NCBI RefSeq assembly: GCF_004519545.1
Contig: NZ_SDKM01000007.1
Coordinates: 1 to 64,000 of the forward strand
Direction: 5' to 3'
Origin: Nocardioides guangzhouensis
GTDB taxonomy: Bacteria; Actinomycetota; Actinomycetes; Propionibacteriales; Nocardioidaceae
Length of the DNA stretch: 64,000 nucleotides
In this document: positions 22,944 to 31,562 of the stretch, in pieces
Layout of the letters: every line of letters begins with the position of its first letter
Position numbering within the stretch: position 1 is the first letter of the stretch
Program-made: the position numbers and the translations under genes
Notes under the pieces: generated by a model
The model's input: only the letters and a program-made list of their open reading frames with translations
Told to the model about the DNA's origin: nothing
The model's database searches: none

Positions 22944-23864
22944 ATGAGCGAGCAGCCGCCCCAGGATCCCTACGGCCAGAACCCGCCGCCCGGAGGCCCG
23001 CCGCCGGGTGGACCCGGCGGACCTCCGCCCGGCCAGGGAGGTCCGCCTCCCGGCCAGCCGCCCGGGCCCCCACCCGGTCAGCCCGGCTGGGGCCAGGACC
23101 CCAACGCCGGCCAGTACCCGCCCCCGCCGCCCCCCGGCCAGGGCTGGGGCCAGCAGCCGCCGCCGGACTACCCGACGTACGGCTCGTACGGCGCCCCGCC
23201 GAGCGGGCCGGGCCCCTACAGCCCGACCGACGCGATCGCCTACGGCTTCAACAAGTTCAAGGACAACGCCGGTGCGTTCCTGCTGCTGGCGCTGATCGCG
23301 ATCGGCACGTCGTTCGCGATCAGCATCGTCGGCGGCATCATCACCGGCGGTGACGCGCTGTTCACCTGGGACCAGAACGGCTTCGACTTCAACCCGCTGG
23401 CCGGGATCGTCAACATCCTGAGCCAGATCGCCTACACGCTGTTCGGTGCCGCGCTGATCCGCGGCGCGTTCGACGCGGTGGACGGGCGCGAGGTCAGCGT
23501 CGGGTCGATGTTCGAGCGCTGGGACAAGCTGCAGATCATCGTGGTCGCGCTGATCGTCAGCGTGCTGACCACGATCGGCCTCGTGCTGTGCCTCCTGCCC
23601 GGCTTCGCGGTGATCTTCCTGACCTGGTTCGCGGCGTACTTCGTCGTCGACCGCGGCGAGGACGCCGTGAGCGCGCTCAAGTCGAGCTTCCAGTTCACCA
23701 CCTCGAACTTCGGCACGGTCTTCGTGTTCGCGCTGCTCGGGTTCCTGGTGTTCCTGCTCGGCCTGATCGCCTGCGTGGTCGGCCTCCTTGTCGCCTACCC
23801 GACGGTCGCCATCGGCGCGGCGTACACCTACCGCCGCCTGCAGAACCAGCCGACCGCTCCCTGA
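22944..23864 (+). CDS. Membrane protein with Pro/Gly/Gln-rich cytoplasmic N-terminus
   Basis: This 306-aa protein has a low-complexity N-terminal 95 residues of PPGGPPPGG and GQPPGPPPGQ type repeats, likely cytoplasmic and disordered. The membrane domain follows, with about four to six hydrophobic helices (AGAFLLLALIAIGTSFAIS; IIVVALIVSVLTTIGLVLCL; VFALLGFLVFLLGLIACVV). It is similar in layout to many actinobacterial proteins annotated as glycerophosphoryl diester phosphodiesterase membrane domain or DUF975-like proteins, of unknown function. A strong terminator (23881-23915) follows. Confidence 0.8.
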   Translation: MSEQPPQDPYGQNPPPGGPPPGGPGGPPPGQGGPPPGQPPGPPPGQPGWGQDPNAGQYPPPPPPGQGWGQQPPPDYPTYGSYGAPPSGPGPYSPTDAIAYGFNKFKDNAGAFLLLALIAIGTSFAISIVGGIITGGDALFTWDQNGFDFNPLAGIVNILSQIAYTLFGAALIRGAFDAVDGREVSVGSMFERWDKLQIIVVALIVSVLTTIGLVLCLLPGFAVIFLTWFAAYFVVDRGEDAVSALKSSFQFTTSNFGTVFVFALLGFLVFLLGLIACVVGLLVAYPTVAIGAAYTYRRLQNQPTAP

Positions 23865-23880
23865 CCGGTCTGCACGTACG

Positions 23881-23915
23881 ACGGCCCGGCACCTCGCTGC
23901 GAGGTGCCGGGCCGT
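23881..23915 (+). terminator. Strong hairpin terminator between convergent genes
   Basis: A perfect 16-bp stem (ACGGCCCGGCACCTCG with its reverse complement) closes a 3-nt loop, 16 bp after the membrane protein stop. It probably ends that transcript and may also stop upp read-through from the other side. Confidence 0.8.
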
Positions 23916-23918
23916 GTG

Positions 23919-24028
23919 CGTTGAGTTGCGCCGCGCTGTGCGTTGAGTTGCGTCGCGCTGTGCGTTGAGTTGCGCGGCGCTGTGGGTTGAGTGGCGTGGC
24001 GCTGTGGGTTGAGTGGCGCCTCAGTGCA
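23919..24028 (+). repeat. R2 22-nt unit, five tandem copies
   Basis: Five contiguous 22-nt units (23919, 23941, 23963, 23985, 24007) follow CGTTGAGTTGCGNCGCGCTG plus TG, the last two diverging to GGTTGAGTGGCG. The array fills the gap between the terminator and the upp stop codon, and the final unit runs into the last codons of upp. Units are contiguous with no spacers, so this is a minisatellite-like array, not CRISPR. Confidence 0.8.
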
Positions 24029-24662
24029 CCACGCCGTACAGCCGGTCGCCGGCGTCGCCGAGCCCGGGCACGATGTAGCCCTTGTCATTGAGCTTCTCGT
24101 CCATCGCCGCGGTGACCACGGTGACCGGGACGTCGAGCCCGTCGAGCTCCTGCTCCAGGCGCTGGCAGCCCTCGGGTGCCGCGAGCAGGCAGACCGCGGT
24201 GATGTGGTCGGCACCGCGGTCGGTGAGGAACCTGATCGCCGCGGCGAGCGTGCCGCCGGTCGCGAGCATCGGGTCGAGCACGTAGCACTGGCGGCCGGAC
24301 AGGTCGTCGGGCAGCCGCTCGGCGTACGTCGAGGCCTCCAGGGTCTCCTCGTTGCGCACCATCCCGAGGAACCCGACCTCCGCAGTGGGCAGCAGCCGCA
24401 TCATCCCGTCGAGCATCCCGAGGCCGGCCCGGAGGATCGGGACCACCAACGGTTTGGGGGTGGCGAGCTTGACTCCGGACGTCGGCGAGACCGGCGTGAC
24501 GATGTCCACGTCCTCCACGCGCACGTCCCGGGTGGCCTCGTAGGCCAGGAGGGTCACCAGCTCGTCGGCCAGCCGGCGGAAGGTCGGGCTGTCCGTCGTC
24601 TCGTCGCGCAGGACGGTCAGCTTGTGAGCGACGAGTGGATGGTCGATGACGTGGGTGCGCAT
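24021..24662 (-). CDS. upp: Uracil phosphoribosyltransferase
   Basis: This 213-aa salvage enzyme makes UMP from uracil and PRPP. Family motifs are complete: [25 protein letters not shown], the PRPP-binding loop [16 protein letters not shown] and the uracil-binding [16 protein letters not shown] at the C-terminus. The ATG at 24662 lies 7 nt after TAGGTT, so the mRNA is probably leaderless. It is divergent from the tadA operon. The C-terminal codons overlap the R2 repeat array. Confidence 0.96.
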   Translation of the reverse strand: MRTHVIDHPLVAHKLTVLRDETTDSPTFRRLADELVTLLAYEATRDVRVEDVDIVTPVSPTSGVKLATPKPLVVPILRAGLGMLDGMMRLLPTAEVGFLGMVRNEETLEASTYAERLPDDLSGRQCYVLDPMLATGGTLAAAIRFLTDRGADHITAVCLLAAPEGCQRLEQELDGLDVPVTVVTAAMDEKLNDKGYIVPGLGDAGDRLYGVVH

Positions 24663-24669
24663 AGGGGAA

Positions 24670-24675
24670 AACCTA
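24670..24675 (-). promoter_or_regulatory. -10 element of upp (leaderless)
   Basis: On the minus strand TAGGTT is followed by exactly 7 nt and then the upp ATG. Confidence 0.5.
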
Positions 24676-24752
24676 GAGCAAACAGGCTTGGAAGGCTCCC
24701 TGAGGTCTGCCACTCTGGAGGCTGGACGCAGGCCGCAGGAGTGGAGGTTGGC

Positions 24753-25238
24753 ATGGCCGAGCAGCCCCAGGAGGTCGACTTCGCCCTCGCCGCCTACCGC
24801 GAGGAGGGGGTCTGGCAGGTGCAGGAGCTCGCCCACGACGTGCTCGAGAACCTCGAGCACGTATCCAGCGCGCTGCGACGCTTCCCGGGTGACGGCGGGG
24901 CGGTCGGCATGGTGGCCTACGACGAGGACGTGTTCCTCCTCGTGCGCGTGGCCGGCCCGACGGTGCGCCTCCTGCTCTCCGACATCACCGCTGCCGACGA
25001 GTGGGACCTCGCCCGCGACGCCGTCGAGCAGCTCGGCCTGCCCTATCCCGAGGAGGACGACGACCCGGCCCCGGCCGGCGACCTCGACATCCTCGGCGAC
25101 CTCGGCATGCACGCCATGGACATGGGCGTGCTGATCGACGACTACGACCTCTATCCCGACGAGATGCTCTCCGACGTCGCCGGTCGGCTCGGCTTCGGCC
25201 CGACCTTCGACGACCTGGTCGGCCTCACCAGCGCCTGA
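24753..25238 (+). CDS. tRNA adenosine deaminase-associated protein
   Basis: This 161-aa acidic protein is of the actinobacterial family always found next to tadA. Visible segments are [56 protein letters not shown] and a C-terminal [21 protein letters not shown]. It has no catalytic motif that I can identify. The tadA GTG start follows 6 nt after its stop, so co-translation is near certain and a role in A-to-I editing of tRNA-Arg is inferred from context only. Confidence 0.9.
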   Translation: MAEQPQEVDFALAAYREEGVWQVQELAHDVLENLEHVSSALRRFPGDGGAVGMVAYDEDVFLLVRVAGPTVRLLLSDITAADEWDLARDAVEQLGLPYPEEDDDPAPAGDLDILGDLGMHAMDMGVLIDDYDLYPDEMLSDVAGRLGFGPTFDDLVGLTSA

Positions 25239-25243
25239 GCCCC

Positions 25244-25702
25244 GTGGCATCGGCGTACGACGAGGCGATGCTGCTCGCCCTCACCGAGGCGCGCGCGGCG
25301 CTGGCCACGGACGACGTACCCGTCGGTGCCGTGGTGCTCGCCCCGGACGGCTCGGTGGTCGGGCGCGGCCGCAACGACCGCGAGGCCACCCACGACCCGA
25401 CCGGCCATGCCGAGGTGGTCGCGATGCGCAAGGCGGCGACCCGGCTGGGTGGCTGGCGCCTCGATGGCTGCACCCTCGTGGTCACCCTCGAGCCCTGCAC
25501 GATGTGCGCCGGCGCCCTCGTCCTGGCCCGGGTGCGCCGTCTCGTGTTCGGGGCCTACGACCCCAAGGCCGGCGCCGTCGGGTCGCTGTGGGACGTGGTC
25601 CGCGACCGGCGTCTCAACCACCGCCCCGAGGTGGTCGCCGGGGTCCGCGCCCAGGAGTGCGGCCGGGTGCTCCTGGACTTCTTCGACGACCACCGATCCT
25701 GA
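25244..25702 (+). CDS. tadA: tRNA-specific adenosine-34 deaminase
   Basis: This 152-aa zinc deaminase converts A34 of tRNA-Arg(ACG) to inosine. It shows zinc ligands and the catalytic Glu in TGHAEV (His55, Glu57) and PCTMCAG (Cys85, Cys88). The GTG at 25244 begins the protein 6 nt after the preceding stop; an internal ATG eight codons in is possible but would cut the first helix. The tRNA-Ser gene follows 38 bp downstream. Confidence 0.94.
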   Translation: MASAYDEAMLLALTEARAALATDDVPVGAVVLAPDGSVVGRGRNDREATHDPTGHAEVVAMRKAATRLGGWRLDGCTLVVTLEPCTMCAGALVLARVRRLVFGAYDPKAGAVGSLWDVVRDRRLNHRPEVVAGVRAQECGRVLLDFFDDHRS

Positions 25703-25727
25703 ATTCGGCGCTCCGACCCGCCTCCGG

Positions 25728-25733
25728 TACCCT
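25728..25733 (+). promoter_or_regulatory. -10 element of the tRNA-Ser gene
   Basis: TACCCT matches TAnnnT and ends 7 bp before the first base of the mature tRNA (25741). A -35 element is not obvious. Confidence 0.35.
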
Positions 25734-25740
25734 CGTCGGC

Positions 25741-25830
25741 GGTGGCGTGTCCGAGCGGCCTAAGGAGAACGCCTCGAAAGCGTTTGTGGGTGCAAGCCCA
25801 CCGAGGGTTCAAATCCCTCCGCCACCGCCA
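25741..25830 (+). tRNA. tRNA-Ser (anticodon CGA)
   Basis: The 90-nt gene includes the encoded CCA. The acceptor stem pairs GGTGGCG (25741-25747) with CGCCACC (25820-25826), then G73 and CCA. The anticodon loop is CTCGAAA between ACGC and GCGT, giving anticodon CGA (codon UCG). The long variable arm (GTGGG/CCCAC) is typical of serine tRNAs, and the T-loop GGTTCAAATCC is standard. Confidence 0.97.
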
Positions 25831-25836
25831 GCCAGC

Positions 25837-25872
25837 CGATGCCCCGGACGTCGTACGACGTCCGGGGCATCG
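25837..25872 (+). terminator. 36-bp perfect palindrome after tRNA-Ser, probable terminator
   Basis: Every base from 25837 to 25872 pairs symmetrically (CGATGCCCCGGACGTCGT and its reverse complement). It starts 7 bp after the tRNA and can form a long hairpin. A processing or termination role is likely. Confidence 0.65.
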
Positions 25873-25908
25873 TCCATCTCCGCGGCGCCTGGAGAACCCT
25901 GTCGGGGA

Positions 25909-25914
25909 TAGCCT
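25909..25914 (+). promoter_or_regulatory. -10 element of the quinone oxidoreductase gene (leaderless)
   Basis: TAGCCT ends 6 nt before the ATG at 25921. Confidence 0.4.
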
Positions 25915-25920
25915 CGGGTC

Positions 25921-26946
25921 ATGCGCGCTGTCGAGTACTCCGTGACCGGCGAGCCCGAGGTCCTCTCGCTCGTCGAGCGACCGCTGCCCGAGCCGGGTCC
26001 GGGTGAGGTACGGGTACGGATCCACCGCTCCGGCGTCAACCCGACTGACTGGAAGTCGCGTCGCAGTGACCGGTCCGGGGTTGCCGTCGATCCGCCGCAG
26101 GTGCCCAACCAGGACGGGTCGGGGGTGGTCGACGCCGTCGGCCAGGGGGTCGAGGAGGCACTGGTCGGCCTCCGGGTGTGGATCTGGGAGGCGGCCCACC
26201 TCCGTCCGTCCGGCGGCACCGCACAGGAGTACGCCGTGGTCCCGGCTCGGCACGTGGTGCTCCTGCCGGACGTTGCGTCGTTCGACCTCGGCGCGTGCCT
26301 CGGCGTCCCGTTCCTGACCGCGCACCGCTGCCTGACGGTGACCGAGGACGGACCGACCCGGCTGGGCCCGGGCACGCTGGAGGGCCGGACCGTCCTGGTG
26401 GCCGGAGGTGCTGGTGCCGTGGGCAACGCCGCGATCCAGCTCGCCCGCTGGTCCGACGCCACGGTCATCACCACGGTGAGCAGCCCGGAGAAGGGTCACC
26501 TCGCGGCGCGTGCCGGCGCCGACCACGTCATCGACTACAAGCGGGAGGACGTCGTCGCCGAGGTGCGCGCCCTCGCTCCCCACGGGGTGAACACGATCGT
26601 CGAGGTGTCCCCGGCGGTGAATGCCGCGCTCGACGCCGCGGTCCTGGCCCGGCACGGCTCGGTCGCGGTGTATGCCAACGACGGCGGCAGCGGCATGGAG
26701 CTCCCCGTGCGCCCCTCGATGGTGCCGAACGTCCGCTGGCAGTTCGTCCTGGTCTACAACGCCCCGGACGCCTGGCGGGCCAGGGCCCTCGAGGACGTGT
26801 CGGCGGCGGTGCTGGACGAGGCAGTGCGCGTCGGGGACGACGCCGGGCTGCCGCTGCACCACTACTCCCTCGAGCAGGCCGCCGAGGCGCACGCCGCCGT
26901 CGAGGGCGGCGCCGTGGGCAAGGTGCTCGTCGACGTGCGCCCGTAG
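25921..26946 (+). CDS. Zinc-independent medium-chain dehydrogenase/quinone oxidoreductase (NADPH)
   Basis: This 341-aa MDR-superfamily oxidoreductase of the QOR type has a GroES-like N-terminus (VRIHRSGVNPTDWKSR, VPNQDGSGVVDAVG) and a Rossmann motif VLVAGGAGAVGNAAIQLARW at about 160-180. The zinc ligand pattern of alcohol dehydrogenases is missing, which fits quinone/enal reductases that use NADPH. Substrate unknown. It is monocistronic, likely leaderless, and followed by the hairpin at 26970-27001. Confidence 0.88.
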   Translation: MRAVEYSVTGEPEVLSLVERPLPEPGPGEVRVRIHRSGVNPTDWKSRRSDRSGVAVDPPQVPNQDGSGVVDAVGQGVEEALVGLRVWIWEAAHLRPSGGTAQEYAVVPARHVVLLPDVASFDLGACLGVPFLTAHRCLTVTEDGPTRLGPGTLEGRTVLVAGGAGAVGNAAIQLARWSDATVITTVSSPEKGHLAARAGADHVIDYKREDVVAEVRALAPHGVNTIVEVSPAVNAALDAAVLARHGSVAVYANDGGSGMELPVRPSMVPNVRWQFVLVYNAPDAWRARALEDVSAAVLDEAVRVGDDAGLPLHHYSLEQAAEAHAAVEGGAVGKVLVDVRP

Positions 26947-26969
26947 CGCTCCGTACCGGACGGGCCGGC

Positions 26970-27001
26970 GGGAGGCGCCCCGACGAAACGGGACGCCTCC
27001 C
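26970..27001 (+). terminator. Hairpin terminator between convergent genes
   Basis: GGGAGGCG (26970-26977) pairs with CGCCTCCC (26994-27001), with CCCG/CGGG continuing the stem inside and a small loop around ACGAAA. It lies between the quinone oxidoreductase and the convergent secreted protein gene. Confidence 0.65.
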
Positions 27002-27015
27002 CAGGTGGTGCTGCC

Positions 27016-27597
27016 TCAGCAGGAGGTCGGCGTGTACCAGGCCGAGACCGGCAGTCCGAGTGCCGACTGCGGCTGGTGCGCGCTCTCGTGCCCGCAGTGC
27101 CCGACCGCACCGCTCGAGGCCGGATCGCCGTACGGCGCCCGGGCGAGCAGGACGGCCGGTTCGACGGCCGGTACGACGCGGACCCCGCTGCAGAGCTGGA
27201 CCGCGATGAGCCGGCGGCTCCACGAGTCGAGGGTCTCCGGGATGTAGCACGTCGAGTCCGACCGGGGGCCGTAGCGCTCCACGGCGAGGAGGATGTGCGC
27301 CAGTGCGGGCATCCGCTTCGGGTCGAGGCTGACCGGGTCGGAGGTCACGACGTGCCCGGTCGCCCGGGCCTGGGACATCTGCAGCTTGCGCGCCAGCACG
27401 ACGTCGTCGATGTCGTGGCTGGTCTGCGGTGTCTGCGTCGTGGGCAGGGGGATGTCGGGCGGGATCCGCGCGGCGTACGCCAGGGTCGGGACCAGCGCCA
27501 GGCAGGTGACGGCGCCGGCGGCGGCCAGGGTGGCGACGCGGCGGGCCCGGTGGCGGACCTGGTGGGTCGTGGTGGTGCGTGCAGAGGTGGTGTTCAT
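27016..27597 (-). CDS. Secreted protein of unknown function with four cysteines
   Basis: I do not recognise this 193-aa protein. Its signal peptide is clear: a basic region RHRARR, hydrophobic core TLAAAGAVTCLALVPTLA and probable cleavage after AYA. The mature part of about 150 residues has Pro-rich start PPDIPLPTTQTPQT, then a mostly soluble domain with cysteines in STCYIPE, QLCSGV, GHCGHE and the C-terminal residue, enough for two disulfides. The ATG at 27597 has a GAAGGGG ribosome binding site. It precedes, divergently, the sigma factor of the CHAT/subtilase cassette; whether it belongs to that cassette is unclear. Confidence 0.7.
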   Translation of the reverse strand: MNTTSARTTTTHQVRHRARRVATLAAAGAVTCLALVPTLAYAARIPPDIPLPTTQTPQTSHDIDDVVLARKLQMSQARATGHVVTSDPVSLDPKRMPALAHILLAVERYGPRSDSTCYIPETLDSWSRRLIAVQLCSGVRVVPAVEPAVLLARAPYGDPASSGAVGHCGHESAHQPQSALGLPVSAWYTPTSC

Positions 27598-27831
27598 GGT
27601 GGTGGTGCCCCTTCGGGTGTCGGATCTCCGAGACCTGTGGTCGCCGGAGGGCCGGCCCGCACCGGCGATACAACGGTCTGGACAACCCATGCCACGACCA
27701 CCCGAAAGCGGCTTGTGCCCGGTTCCACGCCGCTGGTGAACTGGGGGTGAGGAACTTCGCCTGCCGATGTATCAGCTGGGCCCTCGTCCCGCTCAGGAGC
27801 GATGGAGTAGTTGGAAGGGGAGGTGGCAGGC

Positions 27832-28437
27832 ATGGACGACGACCGAACGGACGTCACGCTGCTCGTGGCCGCCGCCGAGCAGGGGGACGAGGGCGCCTGG
27901 GGCGAGATCGTCGACCGGTACACCCCCCTCGTCGTGACCGTCGTACGCCGCTTCCGACTCTCCCCGGCCGAGCTTCAGGACGTCGCCCAGACGGTGTGGC
28001 TTCGGCTGGTCGAGCACCTCGGAGACCTCCGGGAGCCGCGAGCGCTGCCGAAGTGGCTGATCACGACCGCCGAGCGGGAGGCGCTCCGGGCCGCCACGGC
28101 GTCGAGCCGCATGCGGCCGCGCGACCCCCAGGACGAGGTCTGGGCGGCCCAGCTGGTCGTCGAGGACGACCAGGACGCCGACCTGGTCCGGTCCGAACGG
28201 CACGCCGCGCTGCTGGAGGGGTTCGCCCTTCTCAGCACCCGCCAGCGCGAGCTGCTGGCGCTGCTCTCCGAGGACCCACCGGTGCCGTACGCCGAGATCA
28301 GTCGGCGTACCGGCATCCCCGTGGGCGCCATCGGCCCGACCAGGGCGCGTGCCCTGGCTCGGCTGCGCACGGCGCCATCCGTCCAGCGGCTCCTCTCCAC
28401 CGTGGAGGCCGCACCCAGTGAGAGGCGAGAACCATGA
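27832..28437 (+). CDS. ECF-type sigma factor of the CHAT/subtilase cassette
   Basis: This 201-aa sigma-70 family protein has region 2 (DEGAWGEIVDRYTPLVVTVV, LQDVAQTVWLRLVEHLGDLREP, LPKWLITTAEREALR) and region 4 (LSTRQRELLALL, YAEISRRTGIPVGAIGPTRARALARLR). No anti-sigma gene with a membrane segment or zinc motif is adjacent. Instead a 151-aa soluble protein follows in an ATGA overlap. I chose ATG 27832, with GGAGGTGG just upstream. Sigma factors of this kind often sit beside CHAT and S8 protease genes in actinobacteria (recalled from genome browsing, not a tested fact), so it probably controls this cassette or reads its protease signal. Confidence 0.88.
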   Translation: MDDDRTDVTLLVAAAEQGDEGAWGEIVDRYTPLVVTVVRRFRLSPAELQDVAQTVWLRLVEHLGDLREPRALPKWLITTAEREALRAATASSRMRPRDPQDEVWAAQLVVEDDQDADLVRSERHAALLEGFALLSTRQRELLALLSEDPPVPYAEISRRTGIPVGAIGPTRARALARLRTAPSVQRLLSTVEAAPSERREP

Positions 28438-28889
28438 CCGAACGATTCGAGGACGACGAGGTCCTCGCCCTCCATCTGGCAGAGGCACTGCGCGACGTAC
28501 GACCCGAGCTCGACGAGGTCTCCCGCCGCGCCAAGGGAGCATTCACCTGGCGGACCATCGACGCGGACCTGCTGACCGCCCAGCTGATGTTCGACTCGAC
28601 GCAGGAGGACGCCATGGCGGCGACCCGGAGCGCGGACAGCGGCCGGGTGATGGTCTTCTCCGTCGAGCTGAAGTCCGTGGAGATCGAAGTGCTGTCCGAC
28701 CGGGTGGTCGGGCAGTTCCTGCCGCCGTCCGCAGGCGAGGTCGAGGTGGAGGGCGCCGACGGTGTCGTGGCGACGGTTCTCGCCGACGACCTCGGATTCT
28801 TCGTGGTGGAACCGGTCCCCACCGGCGTGGTCCGGTTGCGCTGCACGACCCCGACCACGCGATTGGTCACCGACTGGGTCCGCCTGTGA
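28434..28889 (+). CDS. Conserved companion protein of the ECF sigma factor, unknown function
   Basis: This 151-aa acidic soluble protein is translationally coupled to the sigma factor (ATGA overlap). The N-terminal half is helical and includes VSRRAKGAFTWRTIDADLLTAQLMFDSTQED, a segment I believe recurs in actinobacterial proteins next to such sigma factors. The C-terminal half is beta-rich (VMVFSVELKSVEIEVLSDRVVGQFLPP, GFFVVEPVPTGVVRLRC), like a small beta-sandwich or carboxypeptidase-regulatory fold. It has no catalytic motif, signal peptide or membrane helix. It could be a cytosolic anti-sigma factor, or the substrate of the neighbouring proteases. Its stop is 5 bp from the stop of the convergent CHAT gene. 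Confidence 0.75.
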   Translation: MTERFEDDEVLALHLAEALRDVRPELDEVSRRAKGAFTWRTIDADLLTAQLMFDSTQEDAMAATRSADSGRVMVFSVELKSVEIEVLSDRVVGQFLPPSAGEVEVEGADGVVATVLADDLGFFVVEPVPTGVVRLRCTTPTTRLVTDWVRL

Positions 28890-28894
28890 GCCGT

Positions 28895-31501
28895 TCAGCC
28901 TCCGAGCGCGATGAACGAGTCCGCGGCCGTGCGCGCCGCGGGGTCGTCCCGCACGGCAGCGCGGGCCTCGGAGAGGGCCTGCCCCAGCGGACGGTCCTCC
29001 AGGAGCCGGTGGAGCTCCAGCATGAAGGGGACGGTAGCCGGGTCGTCGACGGGTACGACGCTGGCGACGACACCGACGGACCCATAGGTCATCAGGGCCC
29101 TGACGACGCCCAGCAGCTCGTCCGCCCCCGACGGGGCTCCGACCGCGGAGTTGCAGCTCGACAGGACGACCCGGTGCGGGGCTCGCCCCAGCCGCTCCAG
29201 GTCGTAGACGGTCAGCGGACCGTCGTCCAGCTCAAGTGCCGACAGCAGCGGGCTGTCGGACCGGAAGGTGCCGTGCGCGGCGACATGGACCAGCGACGCG
29301 CCGTCCATGGCGGCGAGGACGCGTTCGCTCGTCGCCTCTCCGTCGGCGAGGACGACGGCGTCCGGGTACCGCTCGGCGAGATGCCGCACCTCGGCTGCGC
29401 CGGTGGACAGGCGGGGCCCGCCGACCAGGACGACCCGGCCGTCGTGCACGGTGGCGGCACGCTGGCCGCGCATCCAGGTGGCGGCGGACGGCGCGACGGT
29501 GACCGCCCGGTCGGCCAGTCGGGGCAGCAGCGCCCAGGGGACCGCGTGCAGCCGGCCGGTGGGGACCACGACGACCGACTGCGCGGTCAGCGCGTCGACC
29601 GCGGTCCCCAGCAACGCCTCCTGGAGGCGCTCGCCGATCGGCGCCAGGTCGAGGGGAGACCCGCCGGGCCGGGTGCCTTGGCGGCGCAGGGCGAAGAGCG
29701 TCTGCGCGAGCGCCCGCTCGACGGCCTCGACGCCGCCCACGTGGTGCATCGTCGCCGGCCGGTCGCCGGAGAGCACGACGGCGTACAGCTGCCCGTCGAC
29801 GTCGGTGAGCACCACCAGCTCGGATTCGCCGAGCAGGGTGCGCAGCTGGGTGACCTGCAGCCGCTCGCTCGTGCCCGCGCCCGCGCCGGGGCGGTGCAGC
29901 GCGCGCCGTCGTACGGCGTCCTCGAGGCGGCGCTGCTCCCGCCGGAGCGTGGCCGCGCCGGCACCCGTCGGCTCGTCCTCCAGCCGCCGCGCGACCGTGC
30001 GCAACGCGGCCAGGTCGCGGGTGAGCTCGGGCTCGACCTCGGACCGCACCGGAGGGACGGTGAGCGCGGTTGCCCGCCACCGCTCGCTCCAGACGAGCAG
30101 CCGGTGGGCGTCCCCGGTGCGGACCGCGTGGGCCAGGGCAAGCCGCGCCAGGTCGTCGCCCTGGGCGGTGGCCTGGGCGCGCAGCTCGGTGGCGCCGAGG
30201 GTGCCGAGGTGCACGTCGATGAGGTCCAGCCCTCGCCGGCAGGCGGCGAGCATGTCGCCCGGACGTGCCTCGACGTCGGCCAGGACGGCCCGCGCGAGCC
30301 AGCCGGTCGAGCGCGCGCGCACGTCGCGGGGGCGGCGCGCCGCCGCGGCCCGCAGGTGGCGCACCCCGGTGACCCGCTGGCCGCCCGCGAGCGCGAGCCG
30401 GCCGCACAGCAGCCGCGCCTCGGGGACGCGCGACGGGTCCACCGACTCCAGGGTCGTCGCGAGCCGGGTGGCCGCGCGGAGCAGGGCGGGCGAGGCGCCG
30501 TCCGTCGCGAAGCGGCTGCCCAGCAGCACCAGCTCGGCCCGACCGGCCCACCAGCCACGCTGCTGGTGGCGGAACATCCGCACCGCCTCGGCGCTGCGCG
30601 CGACCGCGGTCTCCTGGTCGCCGGACGCCGACGCGGCCAGGGCGGCGGCGAAGAGCAGCTCCGCGCGGCGTACCGCGGAACCGTGCAGGTAGAGGCTGCG
30701 TGCCACCGCAGCGTCGGCGACCCGCAGTGCATCGCGGGCCAGCTCCGCGGCGAGCAGGACCTGGACGCGGGCGACATCGATCTCCGGCTCGAACACCCCC
30801 AGCTCGTCGACGACCTGCTGGGCGTCGTCCAGGAACGTGAGAGCCGCGGGGAGGTCGCCGCGGGCGAACGCGGTGGTGCCGCGGTCCTGCAACGCGGAGG
30901 CGTACTCCAGGCGCTGTCCCGCCGCCGCGAACAGCTGCTCGGACCGGGCGTAGTCGGCGTCCGCCCGGGCCACGGCGCCGAGCGCGAGGTGCGCCTTGGC
31001 GCGGTGGCCGAACGCGCGTCCCTCCCAGGGCAGGTCCCCCGAACCCTCGAGCAGGTCGACGGCTCGCTGAGCTGCCCGGAGCATGTCGGCGTTTCGGCCC
31101 ACGAGCCAGAGGGCATGGGCGAGTCGGATCTGGATCCGCCCGTTCGCCGCTCCGGTAGCGACGTCGGCCGCACGCCGGATCTCGGCGAGCCCGCGCGGGT
31201 GTCCAGCCATCACCAGCGCGACGCCGTACGCCGCCCGCACATCCGCCTCGCGCTCGTCGTCACGAGCCCGGCGGGCGCATCGGATCGCCGCACGGAACTC
31301 CAAGAGCGCCTCGTCCATGTCCCCGAAGTCGCGCAGGACGACGCCCGCCGCCTGGTGGGCGATCGCCGCGGCTGCCGGGTCGCCTCCGTCGGCGAGGAGC
31401 GAACGCGCCGCCGCGAGCGCTTCATGCGGCCGGGAGAGCGCGAGGGCCAGCAACCCGCCGACCTCCGGGGGGGCTGAGGGGCTCGGGGCAGGGTCCGCCA
31501 C
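28895..31501 (-). CDS. TPR-CHAT caspase-like protease
   Basis: This 868-aa cytosolic protein's N-terminal 530 residues are an array of TPR-like helical repeats (AAIAHQAAGVVLRDFGDMDEALLEF is one). A coiled segment RLEDEPTGAGAATLRREQRRLED follows, then a C-terminal CHAT protease domain at about 555-868. The catalytic dyad is intact: His743 in VHVAAHGTF and Cys783 in VVLSSCNSAVG, both followed by the usual glycine. CHAT is the separase/caspase clan CD fold; TPR-CHAT enzymes such as the type III-E CRISPR protease Csx29 are activated through the TPR part. No cas genes occur here. The start is GTG 31501. Longer starts would run into the divergent subtilase, and TACGAT ends exactly 7 nt before this GTG (leaderless). 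Likely partner: the divergent S8 subtilase. Confidence 0.93.
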   Translation of the reverse strand: MADPAPSPSAPPEVGGLLALALSRPHEALAAARSLLADGGDPAAAAIAHQAAGVVLRDFGDMDEALLEFRAAIRCARRARDDEREADVRAAYGVALVMAGHPRGLAEIRRAADVATGAANGRIQIRLAHALWLVGRNADMLRAAQRAVDLLEGSGDLPWEGRAFGHRAKAHLALGAVARADADYARSEQLFAAAGQRLEYASALQDRGTTAFARGDLPAALTFLDDAQQVVDELGVFEPEIDVARVQVLLAAELARDALRVADAAVARSLYLHGSAVRRAELLFAAALAASASGDQETAVARSAEAVRMFRHQQRGWWAGRAELVLLGSRFATDGASPALLRAATRLATTLESVDPSRVPEARLLCGRLALAGGQRVTGVRHLRAAAARRPRDVRARSTGWLARAVLADVEARPGDMLAACRRGLDLIDVHLGTLGATELRAQATAQGDDLARLALAHAVRTGDAHRLLVWSERWRATALTVPPVRSEVEPELTRDLAALRTVARRLEDEPTGAGAATLRREQRRLEDAVRRRALHRPGAGAGTSERLQVTQLRTLLGESELVVLTDVDGQLYAVVLSGDRPATMHHVGGVEAVERALAQTLFALRRQGTRPGGSPLDLAPIGERLQEALLGTAVDALTAQSVVVVPTGRLHAVPWALLPRLADRAVTVAPSAATWMRGQRAATVHDGRVVLVGGPRLSTGAAEVRHLAERYPDAVVLADGEATSERVLAAMDGASLVHVAAHGTFRSDSPLLSALELDDGPLTVYDLERLGRAPHRVVLSSCNSAVGAPSGADELLGVVRALMTYGSVGVVASVVPVDDPATVPFMLELHRLLEDRPLGQALSEARAAVRDDPAARTAADSFIALGG

Positions 31502-31508
31502 AGATTTG

Positions 31509-31514
31509 ATCGTA
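31509..31514 (-). promoter_or_regulatory. -10 element of the TPR-CHAT gene (leaderless), in the 61-bp divergent promoter region
   Basis: On the minus strand TACGAT is followed by 7 nt and the GTG start at 31501. The region 31502-31562 must also carry the subtilase promoter on the other strand, so the two proteases are probably co-regulated from one site. Confidence 0.5.
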
Positions 31515-31562
31515 GGGAGAACCGCCGTCGGGCGTCGACGGCACGACAGGGGAGGTTGAGCA

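Noticed and set aside
19877..22945. Minus-strand open frame of about 1020 codons opposite the rhomboid and HelD-like genes
   Set aside because: It is a shadow of real genes with no conserved motif.
23919..24028. CRISPR array from repeated 22-nt units
   Set aside because: Units are contiguous with no spacers and no cas genes are near. It is a tandem repeat array.
28895..31501. TPR-CHAT protein as a type III-E CRISPR (craspase) component
   Set aside because: No Cas7-11, Cas1/2 or repeat array is in the window. The neighbours are a subtilase and a sigma factor.
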